Shown one piece after another: positions 17,789 to 24,800 of a stretch of 64,000 nt of DNA; position 1 is the first letter of the stretch; each line of letters starts with the position of its first letter. The notes beneath the pieces are model-generated. The model saw only the letters and a list, made by a program, of their open reading frames with translations, was not told the DNA's origin and did no database searches. The position numbers were made by a program, and so were the translations under genes. The DNA is from Hymenobacter chitinivorans DSM 11115 (GTDB lineage: Bacteria > Bacteroidota > Bacteroidia > Cytophagales > Hymenobacteraceae). The stretch covers positions 558,001 through 622,000 of the forward strand of contig NZ_PGFA01000003.1 of the NCBI RefSeq assembly GCF_002797555.1, given 5' to 3'.

Positions 17789-18514
17789 ATGAAACACCTT
17801 TTACAGACGATTAAAAGCTTTTCGGCTCCATCCTGCCCATCCTGTCCTCAGGCTACCAAAGGAGCTTTGGGTGCTTGCCACATCGAGCAACTAGGGCTCT
17901 TATCGTCGGGCAAGACCAGCCAGGTATATAGCAAAGGACAGGTGATTTACGCCGAGGGAGGAGTTTGCCAGGGCTTGCACTGCCTTTATCAGGGCAAAGT
18001 GAAAATCACTAAGATTGGCGGCGACGGCAAGGAGCAGATCATCCGGCTGGCTAAGGGTGGGGACCTAGTCGGTATTTGCGCGCTCTGGGGCGAAACTACC
18101 TACCGCACCTCGGCCGTAGCCCTCGACGATTGTACGGTGTGCCTGCTGCCCCGGCAGGACGTGCTGGCCCTGGTGCAAACCAACGTGCAGTTTGCCGGAG
18201 CCCTGCTCAAGCACCTCTCGCAGGCCCTGAACTCATCGGATCAGCGGGTGCTGAACATGGCCTACAAACCCGTGCGCGAGCGGCTGGCTGATGCCCTGCT
18301 GCTGCTCCAGGAAACGTACCAGGAGTCTGATACCCTAGATTTCAGCATGGCCATTTCCCGCGACGACCTGGCTTCCCTGGTTGGTACGGCCAAGGAAACG
18401 GCAAGCCGGCTGCTGTCGGAGTTCAAGGAAGACGGCATCATTGCGGCCAAGGGCAGCCAGATTACGATTCTGGCTCCGGAAAAGCTGGTCGAAATCAGTA
18501 CGCAGTACGCATAA
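17789..18514 (+). CDS. Fnr-type regulator with four candidate Fe-S cysteines
   Basis: Crp/Fnr-superfamily transcription factor of 241 residues: cyclic-nucleotide-binding-like barrel (about 45-130), dimer helix (135-165) and C-terminal winged helix (185-230). Cys16-x2-Cys19-x10-Cys30 lie at the N-terminus, and Cys118 in CTVCLLP aligns with the fourth cluster ligand of E. coli FNR (C122, in the SMVCEIP segment), so an oxygen-sensitive [4Fe-4S] cluster is plausible. The recognition helix KETASR keeps the E-x2-S-R residues (E203, S206, R207) that read TTGAT in FNR. A perfect FNR box lies 215 bases after the stop, ahead of the Roadblock-like genes. The cluster is inferred. Confidence 0.88.
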   Translation: MKHLLQTIKSFSAPSCPSCPQATKGALGACHIEQLGLLSSGKTSQVYSKGQVIYAEGGVCQGLHCLYQGKVKITKIGGDGKEQIIRLAKGGDLVGICALWGETTYRTSAVALDDCTVCLLPRQDVLALVQTNVQFAGALLKHLSQALNSSDQRVLNMAYKPVRERLADALLLLQETYQESDTLDFSMAISRDDLASLVGTAKETASRLLSEFKEDGIIAAKGSQITILAPEKLVEISTQYA

Positions 18515-18540
18515 AGCGGCAAAACCCGCCCCTACCAATC

Positions 18541-18573
18541 AGGCCCACCCGGAATATTATCCGCGGTGGGCCT
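18541..18573 (+). terminator. Hairpin after the Fnr-type gene
   Basis: A 9-bp GC-rich stem (18541-18549 with 18565-18573) lies 27 bases after the stop. The T-tract is weak, so termination may be partial. Confidence 0.55.
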
Positions 18574-18728
18574 ATCTGTGTTGAATAAGTGCAATATGAT
18601 ATGTAATTGAATATTAAATAGTCGGGCATAAGGTTGGGGCTATTGCCTAACGCAGAGCAGCAGGAGCGGTTGAGCTATACGTAAGTACAGGGTTTACAAT
18701 GTTATTAGGCCGAATTGCGGAGTAAAGT

Positions 18729-18742
18729 TTGATAAGGATCAA
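18729..18742. promoter_or_regulatory. Perfect FNR box
   Basis: TTGATAAGGATCAA is an exact match to the FNR consensus TTGAT-N4-ATCAA. It sits in an AT-rich intergenic region between the Fnr-type regulator and the first Roadblock-like gene, about 308 bases before that start. The neighbouring regulator keeps the residues known to recognise this site in FNR, so direct control of the downstream cluster is a strong inference. A 12-base palindrome (18752-18763) flanked by an A-run and a T-run lies immediately downstream. Confidence 0.8.
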
Positions 18743-18790
18743 CAAAAAAAGTGAGCTAGCTCATTTTTTAACTAGATAATTCCCTTGAAA

Positions 18791-18804
18791 TTTGACTTAT
18801 CAAA
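18791..18804. promoter_or_regulatory. Second Crp/Fnr-like half-site pair
   Basis: TTTGA-CTTA-TCAAA is a perfect inverted repeat with the same 4-base spacer as the FNR box, centred 62 bases (about six helical turns) downstream of it. It could be a second, weaker binding site. Confidence 0.45.
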
Positions 18805-19049
18805 CGAGGGTGTTAGTAGGACTTATCCTGGAATACGTGCTGTTGATGATTTTGCTGTTCTAGCTCATTTATTTAAAAAAGCTAATTGTTCGCAGGCCCG
18901 CTCGTACGGCCTGTGAGCATAACCCGACGCTCTACTCAACCTGTTTTTCTTGTCTTGGTCTTACGGGCTCGTCCGCGGGCTTAGCTGGTAGCTTACACCC
19001 CTCCCGTCAGCGTTTCAACTTCTCATTTTACCTCTTACAAATCACACAA

Positions 19050-19430
19050 ATGGCTTACTCAGACAATTCTCCCGCCGGTAAAGTAGTGCAAGGCATCATC
19101 TCGGACCTGCCGAGCCTGGTTGCCGTAGCAGTAGTAGACGCCGGTTCGGGCATGAGCCTGGCCTCGCATTCCAATTCCCCTTCCCTCAACCCCGATACGG
19201 CTGCGGCCTACAACACCGAAGTGGTAAAGCAGAAGCAGAAGGCCATGTCGGCCCTGAAGCTGACCGGTGAGAAAATCGAGGACATTCTGATTTCGCTCAG
19301 CAACCAGTTTCACCTGCTCAAGCTCACCGAAAACGGCAGCAAGTTTATCTACCTCGTCGTGAACTCGCGCGACACGAACCTGGCCATTGCCCGCGAAGTA
19401 CTGCGCACCCACGTGGCCACGCTCAACTAA
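19050..19430 (+). CDS. Roadblock/LC7-like protein, paralogue 1
   Basis: This 126-residue soluble protein has no signal peptide. Its alternation of helix and strand (GIISDLPSLVAVAVVDAGSG, then LISLSNQFHLLKL and FIYLVVN followed by DTNLAIAR) fits the Roadblock/LC7 fold used by MglB-like GTPase regulators. It shares long identical patterns with the genes at 19553 and 20826, including AYN-E-VV-Q-Q, DILI-LS-Q-HL and RDTNL--AR. It is the first gene after the FNR box and probably leads an operon to 21257. No small GTPase is encoded in the window, so the partner is unknown. The fold assignment is by pattern only. Confidence 0.75.
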   Translation: MAYSDNSPAGKVVQGIISDLPSLVAVAVVDAGSGMSLASHSNSPSLNPDTAAAYNTEVVKQKQKAMSALKLTGEKIEDILISLSNQFHLLKLTENGSKFIYLVVNSRDTNLAIAREVLRTHVATLN

Positions 19431-19449
19431 AGCGGCTACCCGTAGTATG

Positions 19450-19500
19450 CGGGCCTTTTTCGGGTGCCGGGCCGTAGGCCGGGAGCCCGAAAAAGGCCCG
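19450..19500. repeat. Perfect 15-bp inverted repeat between Roadblock-like paralogues
   Basis: Arms 19450-19464 and 19486-19500 are exactly complementary, enclosing 21 bases that contain a second small GGCC/GGCC hairpin. No T-tract follows the right arm, so it may be an attenuator or mRNA-processing/stability hairpin that sets different levels for paralogues 1 and 2. Confidence 0.7.
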
Positions 19501-19552
19501 GCGGGCTTGCGTCCCAGGGCCCGCCATCACTCTAGGAAGGGCAGATGCTGAC

Positions 19553-19996
19553 ATGAAGCTTGATTTTTTTAGCCGGCTGCCGTTTGCCAGCTCCGGCGCT
19601 ACCCACCAGATTATTTCGAGTGCGGCCGGGCCGGAGCGTGCGGCCGCCGAAGCCATTCTGCGGCAGCTCCTGACTGATTTGCCCGAGCTGCTCATCGGCG
19701 CGGTGGTGCAGTTGGGGTCGGGGCAGGCGCTGGCCTCGTACGCCACCTCCCGCGACTTCAACCTGAGCAAAGTATGCGGCTACAACGCGGAGGTGGTGCG
19801 GCAAACCCAGCAGCTCTTGCAGGCCCTGCGGCTGACCGATGAGCACATTGAAGACATTCTGATTACGCTAAGCGGGCAGCTGCACTTGCTGCGGCTGTTG
19901 CCCGACGGCCAGCGCCTGCTCTACGTGGTAGTGGATTGCCGTGACACGAACCTGGCCCTGGCCCGGGCCGTGATGCGCGCTTGTGTAGGAGGGTAG
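19553..19996 (+). CDS. Roadblock/LC7-like protein, paralogue 2
   Basis: The 147-residue protein resembles the gene at 19050 over its last 115 residues (ILRQLLTDLPELLIGAVVQ, YNAEVVRQTQQLLQALRL, DILITLSGQLHLLRL, RDTNLALAR). It has a distinct N-terminal extension rich in Phe, Leu, Ser and Ala that might mediate partner choice. It lies 122 bases after paralogue 1, separated by a 15-bp inverted repeat, and 95 bases before the membrane protein. The Roadblock fold is inferred from the pattern. No catalytic residues are expected in this family, which works as dimers. Confidence 0.72.
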   Translation: MKLDFFSRLPFASSGATHQIISSAAGPERAAAEAILRQLLTDLPELLIGAVVQLGSGQALASYATSRDFNLSKVCGYNAEVVRQTQQLLQALRLTDEHIEDILITLSGQLHLLRLLPDGQRLLYVVVDCRDTNLALARAVMRACVGG

Positions 19997-20091
19997 TAGA
20001 GCCGTGGCGTACCCCTGAGTTTTACTGGTGATGACAGTAGGCGCGTCACCGGCCGGATTTCCTCCTTTCATCCCTTTATACCCCCTTACGT

Positions 20092-20775
20092 ATGAAACTA
20101 ACCGCTTCTCCTTTTAATCCGCAGACCGGTGAGCTGCTGCCCGTGTACCGGGATGCTTACCTGCGCGGCGACCTGGCCCACGCCCACACCCGGGCCGTGG
20201 ATGCCTACCTGAAAACCAATGGCCACAGCGCCGACGACACCCTGCGCCGCTTCTACGAAATGAAGCAGCAGGGTGAGCAGGTGCGCCCTGTGGGCTGGGT
20301 TCAACGGCAGTTCGAGCTGATCCGGACCGAGCCCAAGCGGTTCCGGCAGCGGGCCGCCGCCATGGTAGTAGGTGGAGCCCTGCTCGGCGGGGCCGTATTT
20401 GCCGGCACCAGCCTGCCCAATGAGCCCGTTGAGGAAAACGTAGTGCTGCTGCCCGCCTCCGCCGAGGCCGCCGAAGCATCCAGCGCCCTGCTCACGATGA
20501 CCGTGCGCGGCCGGATTCTGGACGAGAACGGCAAGCCCCTGGTGGGCGCCACGGTGCTGCAGAAAGGCACGTTCCGGGGCGTGAGCACCAACGCCGACGG
20601 GTCGTACTCCATGCGGGTGCCCGTGGGCCAGAACACGCTCGTGTACGGCTACGGTGGCTACACCAACGACGAAGTCCAGATCAGCGGCAGCAGCACCCAG
20701 AACGTGACGCTGCTGCCCCGCGACAAAGCCGAGCAGAAAGCCCTGAAAAAGGCGCGGCGCTGGTGGTCGTTGTAA
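20092..20775 (+). CDS. Single-pass membrane protein with CarboxypepD_reg-like domain
   Basis: The 227 residues split into a soluble, charged N-terminal part (1-85), one membrane segment near 88-106 (AAAMVVGGALLGGAVFAGTS), a linker, and a C-terminal beta-sandwich (about 132-210) with the CarboxypepD_reg-like pattern VRGRILDENGKPLVGATVLQKGT...GVSTNADGSYSM. The sandwich should be periplasmic and the N-terminus cytoplasmic. It stands between Roadblock-like genes 2 and 3 and probably is co-transcribed with them, so it is the natural candidate for linking cytoplasmic Roadblock-type proteins to the envelope. The role is inferred from position only. Confidence 0.75.
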   Translation: MKLTASPFNPQTGELLPVYRDAYLRGDLAHAHTRAVDAYLKTNGHSADDTLRRFYEMKQQGEQVRPVGWVQRQFELIRTEPKRFRQRAAAMVVGGALLGGAVFAGTSLPNEPVEENVVLLPASAEAAEASSALLTMTVRGRILDENGKPLVGATVLQKGTFRGVSTNADGSYSMRVPVGQNTLVYGYGGYTNDEVQISGSSTQNVTLLPRDKAEQKALKKARRWWSL

Positions 20776-20825
20776 GCCCAAAAACGCAGTTGAAAGGCTT
20801 ATAGGCGCAAACAATTACGCTTGAA

Positions 20826-21257
20826 GTGAAAGCAAGAACCTACCGTAAGCATGTCTTGGCGGCCCAGAAAGCGGCAGTAGCCCAACAGGCGGAGCCCAAA
20901 GCCAGTCGGGTTATCCAGGGCCTGGTACAGGCGCTGCCGGGTTTGCTGGCCGCCGCCGTGGTCCAGACCGACTCGGGCAACACGCTGGCCCAGCACTCGG
21001 CCACCGACCAGCTCAACCCGGCCACCGCGGCAGCTTACAACGCCGAAGTGGTGCGGCAGAAGCAGAAAGCTATGGCCGCCCTGCAGCTAAGCGGGGAAAC
21101 CATCGACGACATCCTGATTAGTCTGAGCACTCAGCTACACTTAATCAAGCTTTCCGCCGATGGCCGCCAATTCATTTATTTGGTAGCCAATGCCCGGGAC
21201 ACCAACCTAGGTTTGGCCCGCGAGGCGCTGCGCCACAGCATGGAGGAACTGGAATAG
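20826..21257 (+). CDS. Roadblock/LC7-like protein, paralogue 3
   Basis: A 143-residue protein that begins with a GTG codon 50 bases after the membrane-protein stop; a Lys/Arg-rich N-terminal tail of about 25 residues precedes the shared domain. Shared patterns are VIQGLVQALPGLLAAAVVQ, AAYNAEVVRQKQKAMAAL, DDILISLSTQLHLIKL, FIYLVANARDTNLGLAREAL. It resembles paralogue 1 more than paralogue 2. The last gene of the presumed operon, it is closed by a strong terminator at 21301. A different start downstream of the basic tail is possible. Confidence 0.73.
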   Translation: MKARTYRKHVLAAQKAAVAQQAEPKASRVIQGLVQALPGLLAAAVVQTDSGNTLAQHSATDQLNPATAAAYNAEVVRQKQKAMAALQLSGETIDDILISLSTQLHLIKLSADGRQFIYLVANARDTNLGLAREALRHSMEELE

Positions 21258-21300
21258 CGCAGCCCCGGGGGCCGGTTTTGCCTCACATCACCCCAAAAAG

Positions 21301-21329
21301 AAACCCGTACTGGACTGCAGTACGGGTTT
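21301..21329 (+). terminator. Terminator of the Roadblock-like cluster
   Basis: A perfect 11-bp stem (21301-21311 with 21319-21329) ends in TTTTTTC, 43 bases after the last Roadblock-like stop. Confidence 0.88.
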
Positions 21330-21446
21330 TTTCTTGGGTAAACCGGTAGCGTGTGGAGCACTACGGTTTGGGGTGGGGAGAGTGAAAGAAGGAAACCAGG
21401 ACAGATTTGCGGAAAAAGGTTGGGTGGGAAAGGAAAGGCGGGTGGG

Positions 21447-21836
21447 TTAGTCGACGGGCAGCTCGCGGGAGCGGCTCAGACTGAGGCGGGTGGCCATCTG
21501 GCGGGCCAGTTTCTTGGCTTCTTCGGCTTTGGAGCCCGAGAAGCACTCTTCGACGGCGGAAGAAAAGAGCTTCACCCAATGCTCGATGTGAGGGCCGCTG
21601 GTGGGTAGGGCCAGCTGCTCGGGCAGGGGCTCACCTTCCTGAGTGCCCTGGCCCAGCAGCGTGCTGCTCCAGTAGCGGTACTGGGTGGTGAGGTAGTGAG
21701 GCCAGTGAATCCGGGCCGCCGCGCCGAAACGGGCTCCTAACAGCGTGTCGTTGGTAGCTTTGGAGCACAGCGTGTCGACCAAAGTCTTGATGTCGCCTTC
21801 GGTACGAATGTCGGGGAGCGTAGCAGATGTTTTCAT
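21447..21836 (-). CDS. Group III truncated haemoglobin
   Basis: The 129-residue protein matches the TrHb group III pattern: LVDTLCSKATNDTLLGARF, then W-P-HYLTTQYRYWSSTLLGQG, a Pro-rich loop, and the F-helix GPHIEHWVKLF, in which H83 is the likely proximal haem ligand. These 2-on-2 globins bind O2, NO or sulfide; their physiological role is little known. It is convergent with the Roadblock-like cluster and about 3 kb from the Fnr-type regulator, so an oxygen or NO theme for this neighbourhood is reasonable. No FNR box was found upstream of it. Confidence 0.88.
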   Translation of the reverse strand: MKTSATLPDIRTEGDIKTLVDTLCSKATNDTLLGARFGAAARIHWPHYLTTQYRYWSSTLLGQGTQEGEPLPEQLALPTSGPHIEHWVKLFSSAVEECFSGSKAEEAKKLARQMATRLSLSRSRELPVD

Positions 21837-22016
21837 GAGCGGCGTCTTAGCGAGTGGAGTACCAGATACGTAGCGAATTTACGCAGGTTACATGACATTC
21901 GCTCTATTTATCTGCATATTTATCATAAAAAATAGGAATAAGGGTATGAAAAAACGTTTGCACAAGCTGCCAAAGCGTTTTAGCCCAGTTTTTGGGTAGC
22001 CCAACAATCTTCTGAA

Positions 22017-22934
22017 TCAGGTGTTTTGTCGGCCGCCCAACACTACCAATACCACAGCGGCCACAATCAGGGCGGCGCCGCCGAGCATGCCCACGGTAAG
22101 CTGCTCGCCGGCGAAGGCCCAGCCCAGCAGCACGGCCACCACCGGATTGACGAAGGCATAAGTGCCCGCCAAGGCGGGCTCCACGGCCCGCAGCAGCCAG
22201 ATATAAGCCGAAAACGCCACGATGGAGCCCAGCGTAACCAAGTACGCATACGCCAGCCAGGATTTGGGCGTCACGGCGGCCAGGCTGAAGTCATGGGCTT
22301 CGCCGCGCGCCAGACCAATAATGAGCATGGTCAGGCCCCCGCAAATCATCTGCATGCCGCCGGCCAGGAAAGGGGAGGAGGCCGCCTGCTTTTTCTTGGA
22401 GTATAACGAGCCGATGGCCCATACCAGGGCCGCCACCAGCACCAGGGCAATGCCCACGGCCTCATGACCCGGAATGGCCACGTGACTCACGCCCGGGGTG
22501 CGGGCCAGCAAATACACGCCCAGCAGGCCCAGTACCAAGCCTAGAGCCACCCAGGGCGTGGGCCGGGCCGCCACCCCGCTTACCCAACCTAGCAGCGCCA
22601 GAAACATCGGCACGGTGGCTACCAGCAAGGAGGTCATGCCCGAGGGAATGTACTGCTCGCCCAGCGTGACGCCGCCGTTGCCGAAGGTGAGCAGGCAGAT
22701 GCCGATGATAACGGCCGTGGCCCAGCCCTGGCGGGAAGGCGCCGCCTCGCCCCGCAGCCGCATAAAAGTGTACAAAATCAGCCCGGCCAATAAGTAGCGC
22801 GAGCCGGCCATGAGCAGGGGCGGAATACTGTCGATGGCGAAGCGGATGCCCAGGTAAGTGGAGCCCCAGATAAGATAGACGATGGCAAAGGCCCCCAGAA
22901 TGGCGGCCCGCGACGGAGCGGTAGAGTTCGGCAT
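22017..22934 (-). CDS. EamA-type DMT superfamily transporter
   Basis: A 305-residue inner-membrane protein with about ten hydrophobic segments in two homologous halves, each an EamA domain. Typical signatures are YLIWGSTYLGIRFAIDSIPP, FGNGGVTLGEQYIPSGMTSLL and, in the second half, the strand of TM helices with VNPVVAVLLGWAFAGEQLT near the C-terminus. Family members export amino acids or other small metabolites; the substrate cannot be read from sequence. Short signature and size resemble YedA-type carriers. It is transcribed divergently from the M1 peptidase gene. Confidence 0.9.
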   Translation of the reverse strand: MPNSTAPSRAAILGAFAIVYLIWGSTYLGIRFAIDSIPPLLMAGSRYLLAGLILYTFMRLRGEAAPSRQGWATAVIIGICLLTFGNGGVTLGEQYIPSGMTSLLVATVPMFLALLGWVSGVAARPTPWVALGLVLGLLGVYLLARTPGVSHVAIPGHEAVGIALVLVAALVWAIGSLYSKKKQAASSPFLAGGMQMICGGLTMLIIGLARGEAHDFSLAAVTPKSWLAYAYLVTLGSIVAFSAYIWLLRAVEPALAGTYAFVNPVVAVLLGWAFAGEQLTVGMLGGAALIVAAVVLVVLGGRQNT

Positions 22935-23003
22935 AAGGCAGAAATTGACGCCGTAAACCTACGGCAAACTCCGCCACCCGGCCACCCGAAACCTGCGGAG
23001 TCT

Positions 23004-23011
23004 TACTTTTG
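23004..23011 (+). promoter_or_regulatory. Bacteroidota -7 box candidate for the M1 peptidase gene
   Basis: TACTTTTG matches the TAnnTTTG -7 consensus and lies 73 bases before the ATG at 23085. No good -33 TTTG was identified. Confidence 0.45.
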
Positions 23012-23084
23012 GAGGACTACCACCAGGGCTACTGGCAACTTCCGCTCCGGCTCCGGGTCTGTATACCGCTCTACTTGCTTCTTC

Positions 23085-24740
23085 ATGTTTCGAACCCTTC
23101 TTTTCCTGACGGCCTTCCTGGGCCTGAGCTCCGCCGCCTCGGCCCAGCTGCTGCAAGCCAAGTCCGGTGCCTCCCGCGCCGACTCCCTGCGCGGCACGCT
23201 CACGCCCCTGCGCACCTGCTACGACATCAACTACTACCACCTCGACGTCACGCTCAACATCGACGACCGGTCATTGAGCGGCTCTAACCTGTTCCGCTTC
23301 ACGGCCACCCAGGACTTCACCCGCCTGCAGTTCGATTTGTTTGCCAATCTGACGGTGGAAAAAGTGGTGTACAAAGGCCAGAGCCTGCCCTTTACCCGGG
23401 AAGCCAATGCCGTGTTCGTCACCTTTGCCCAGCCGATTAAAGCCGGCAGCCGGGACGAATTCACGGTGTTTTACTCGGGTAAGCCCCGGGTGGCCGAGCG
23501 TGCCCCTTGGGACGGCGGCCTAGTGTTTACCAAGGACGCCAACGGCAAGCCCTGGGTAGCTACGGCCGTGCAAGGCCTGGGCGCCAGCGCCTTCTGGCCC
23601 AACAAAGACCACCAGGCCGACGAGGTAGACTCCATGCTCATCAGCGTGACGGTGCCCCAGGGACTGACGGACGTCTCGAACGGGCGGCTGCGCAAAACCA
23701 CCAAGCTCAAGGGCGGCCTGACCCGCTTCGACTGGGCCGTGCGCAACCCCATCAACAACTACGACGTGGCCCTGAACGTGGGCGACTACACCAAATTTAC
23801 CGACAGCTACGATGGCGAGAAGGGCCGGCTCAGCCTGGAATACTGGGTGCTGCGCGAGAACCTGGCCAAGGCCAAAACGCACTTTGCGGCCAACGTGAAG
23901 CCGATGCTTAAGTCGCTGGAGTCGTGGTTTGGGCCCTATCCATTTTATGAGGACGGCTACAAGCTCGTGGATGCGCCCCACCTGGGCATGGAGCACCAGA
24001 GCGCCGTGGCCTACGGCAACAAGTACCAGAACGGCTACCTGGGCCACGACCGGTCGGCCACGGGCTGGGGGTTGAAGTGGGACTTTATCATCATCCACGA
24101 GAGTGGGCACGAGTGGTTCGGCAACAACATCACCTCCAAGGACATTGCCGATATGTGGATTCACGAGTCGTTTACTACGTATTCCGAGGCCCTGTTCACC
24201 GAAAGCCAGTTTGGCAAGCCCGCCGGCCAGGAGTACCTGCACGGGCAGCGGCGCAACATCCAGAACGACGGCCCCATCATCGGGCCCTACGGCGTCAACC
24301 AGGAAGGCTCGGGCGACATGTACGACAAGGGCTCCAACCTGCTCAACATGGTCCGCACCATCGTCAACGACGACCAGAAGTGGCGGCAGATTCTGCGGGG
24401 CCTGGGCCAGCAGTTCTACCACCAGACGGTTACCACGGAGCAAATCGTGGGCTACCTCAACCAGCAGAGCGGCAAGAACCTAACGAAGGTATTCGACCAG
24501 TACCTGCGCTACGGCAGCATCCCGACCCTGGAAATCCGGCAGGAGGAAGGCAAGGTGCTGGCCCGCTGGGTGGCCAACGTGCCCGATTTCGACATGCCCG
24601 TGCGGGTACGCGTCAAAGGCGGGCAGTACGGCTTCATTCAGCCCAGTACCCGCTTCCAGGAAATCAGCCTGCCCGGCGCCACCAAGGACAACCTCGAAGT
24701 CGACACGTTCAATTACTACATCGGCGTACTGGTAGACTAG
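23085..24740 (+). CDS. Secreted M1-family zinc metallopeptidase
   Basis: Aminopeptidase-N-like enzyme of 551 residues with a signal peptide ending near SAASAQ. The zinc site is complete: H338-E339-x2-H342 (HESGHEW) and the third ligand E361 (WIHESF), giving HExxH-x18-E. The exopeptidase motif appears as GMEHQ rather than the usual GAMEN. The protein is shorter than classical 850-residue M1 enzymes because it lacks the large C-terminal helical domain; this compact form is common in Bacteroidota. It probably trims N-terminal residues from peptides in the periplasm. The next gene starts 60 bases downstream, possibly an operon. Confidence 0.93.
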   Translation: MFRTLLFLTAFLGLSSAASAQLLQAKSGASRADSLRGTLTPLRTCYDINYYHLDVTLNIDDRSLSGSNLFRFTATQDFTRLQFDLFANLTVEKVVYKGQSLPFTREANAVFVTFAQPIKAGSRDEFTVFYSGKPRVAERAPWDGGLVFTKDANGKPWVATAVQGLGASAFWPNKDHQADEVDSMLISVTVPQGLTDVSNGRLRKTTKLKGGLTRFDWAVRNPINNYDVALNVGDYTKFTDSYDGEKGRLSLEYWVLRENLAKAKTHFAANVKPMLKSLESWFGPYPFYEDGYKLVDAPHLGMEHQSAVAYGNKYQNGYLGHDRSATGWGLKWDFIIIHESGHEWFGNNITSKDIADMWIHESFTTYSEALFTESQFGKPAGQEYLHGQRRNIQNDGPIIGPYGVNQEGSGDMYDKGSNLLNMVRTIVNDDQKWRQILRGLGQQFYHQTVTTEQIVGYLNQQSGKNLTKVFDQYLRYGSIPTLEIRQEEGKVLARWVANVPDFDMPVRVRVKGGQYGFIQPSTRFQEISLPGATKDNLEVDTFNYYIGVLVD

Positions 24741-24800
24741 CGGTAAATGGGTGAATGAGTGAGTTCGTATTATTGAGCTCCTTTTCACGCTTTTGTTTCA

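Noticed and set aside
18752..18763. Terminator reading of the TGAGCTAGCTCA palindrome
   Set aside because: The 12-base palindrome has no loop and lies too far from any stop; it is more likely part of the regulatory region.
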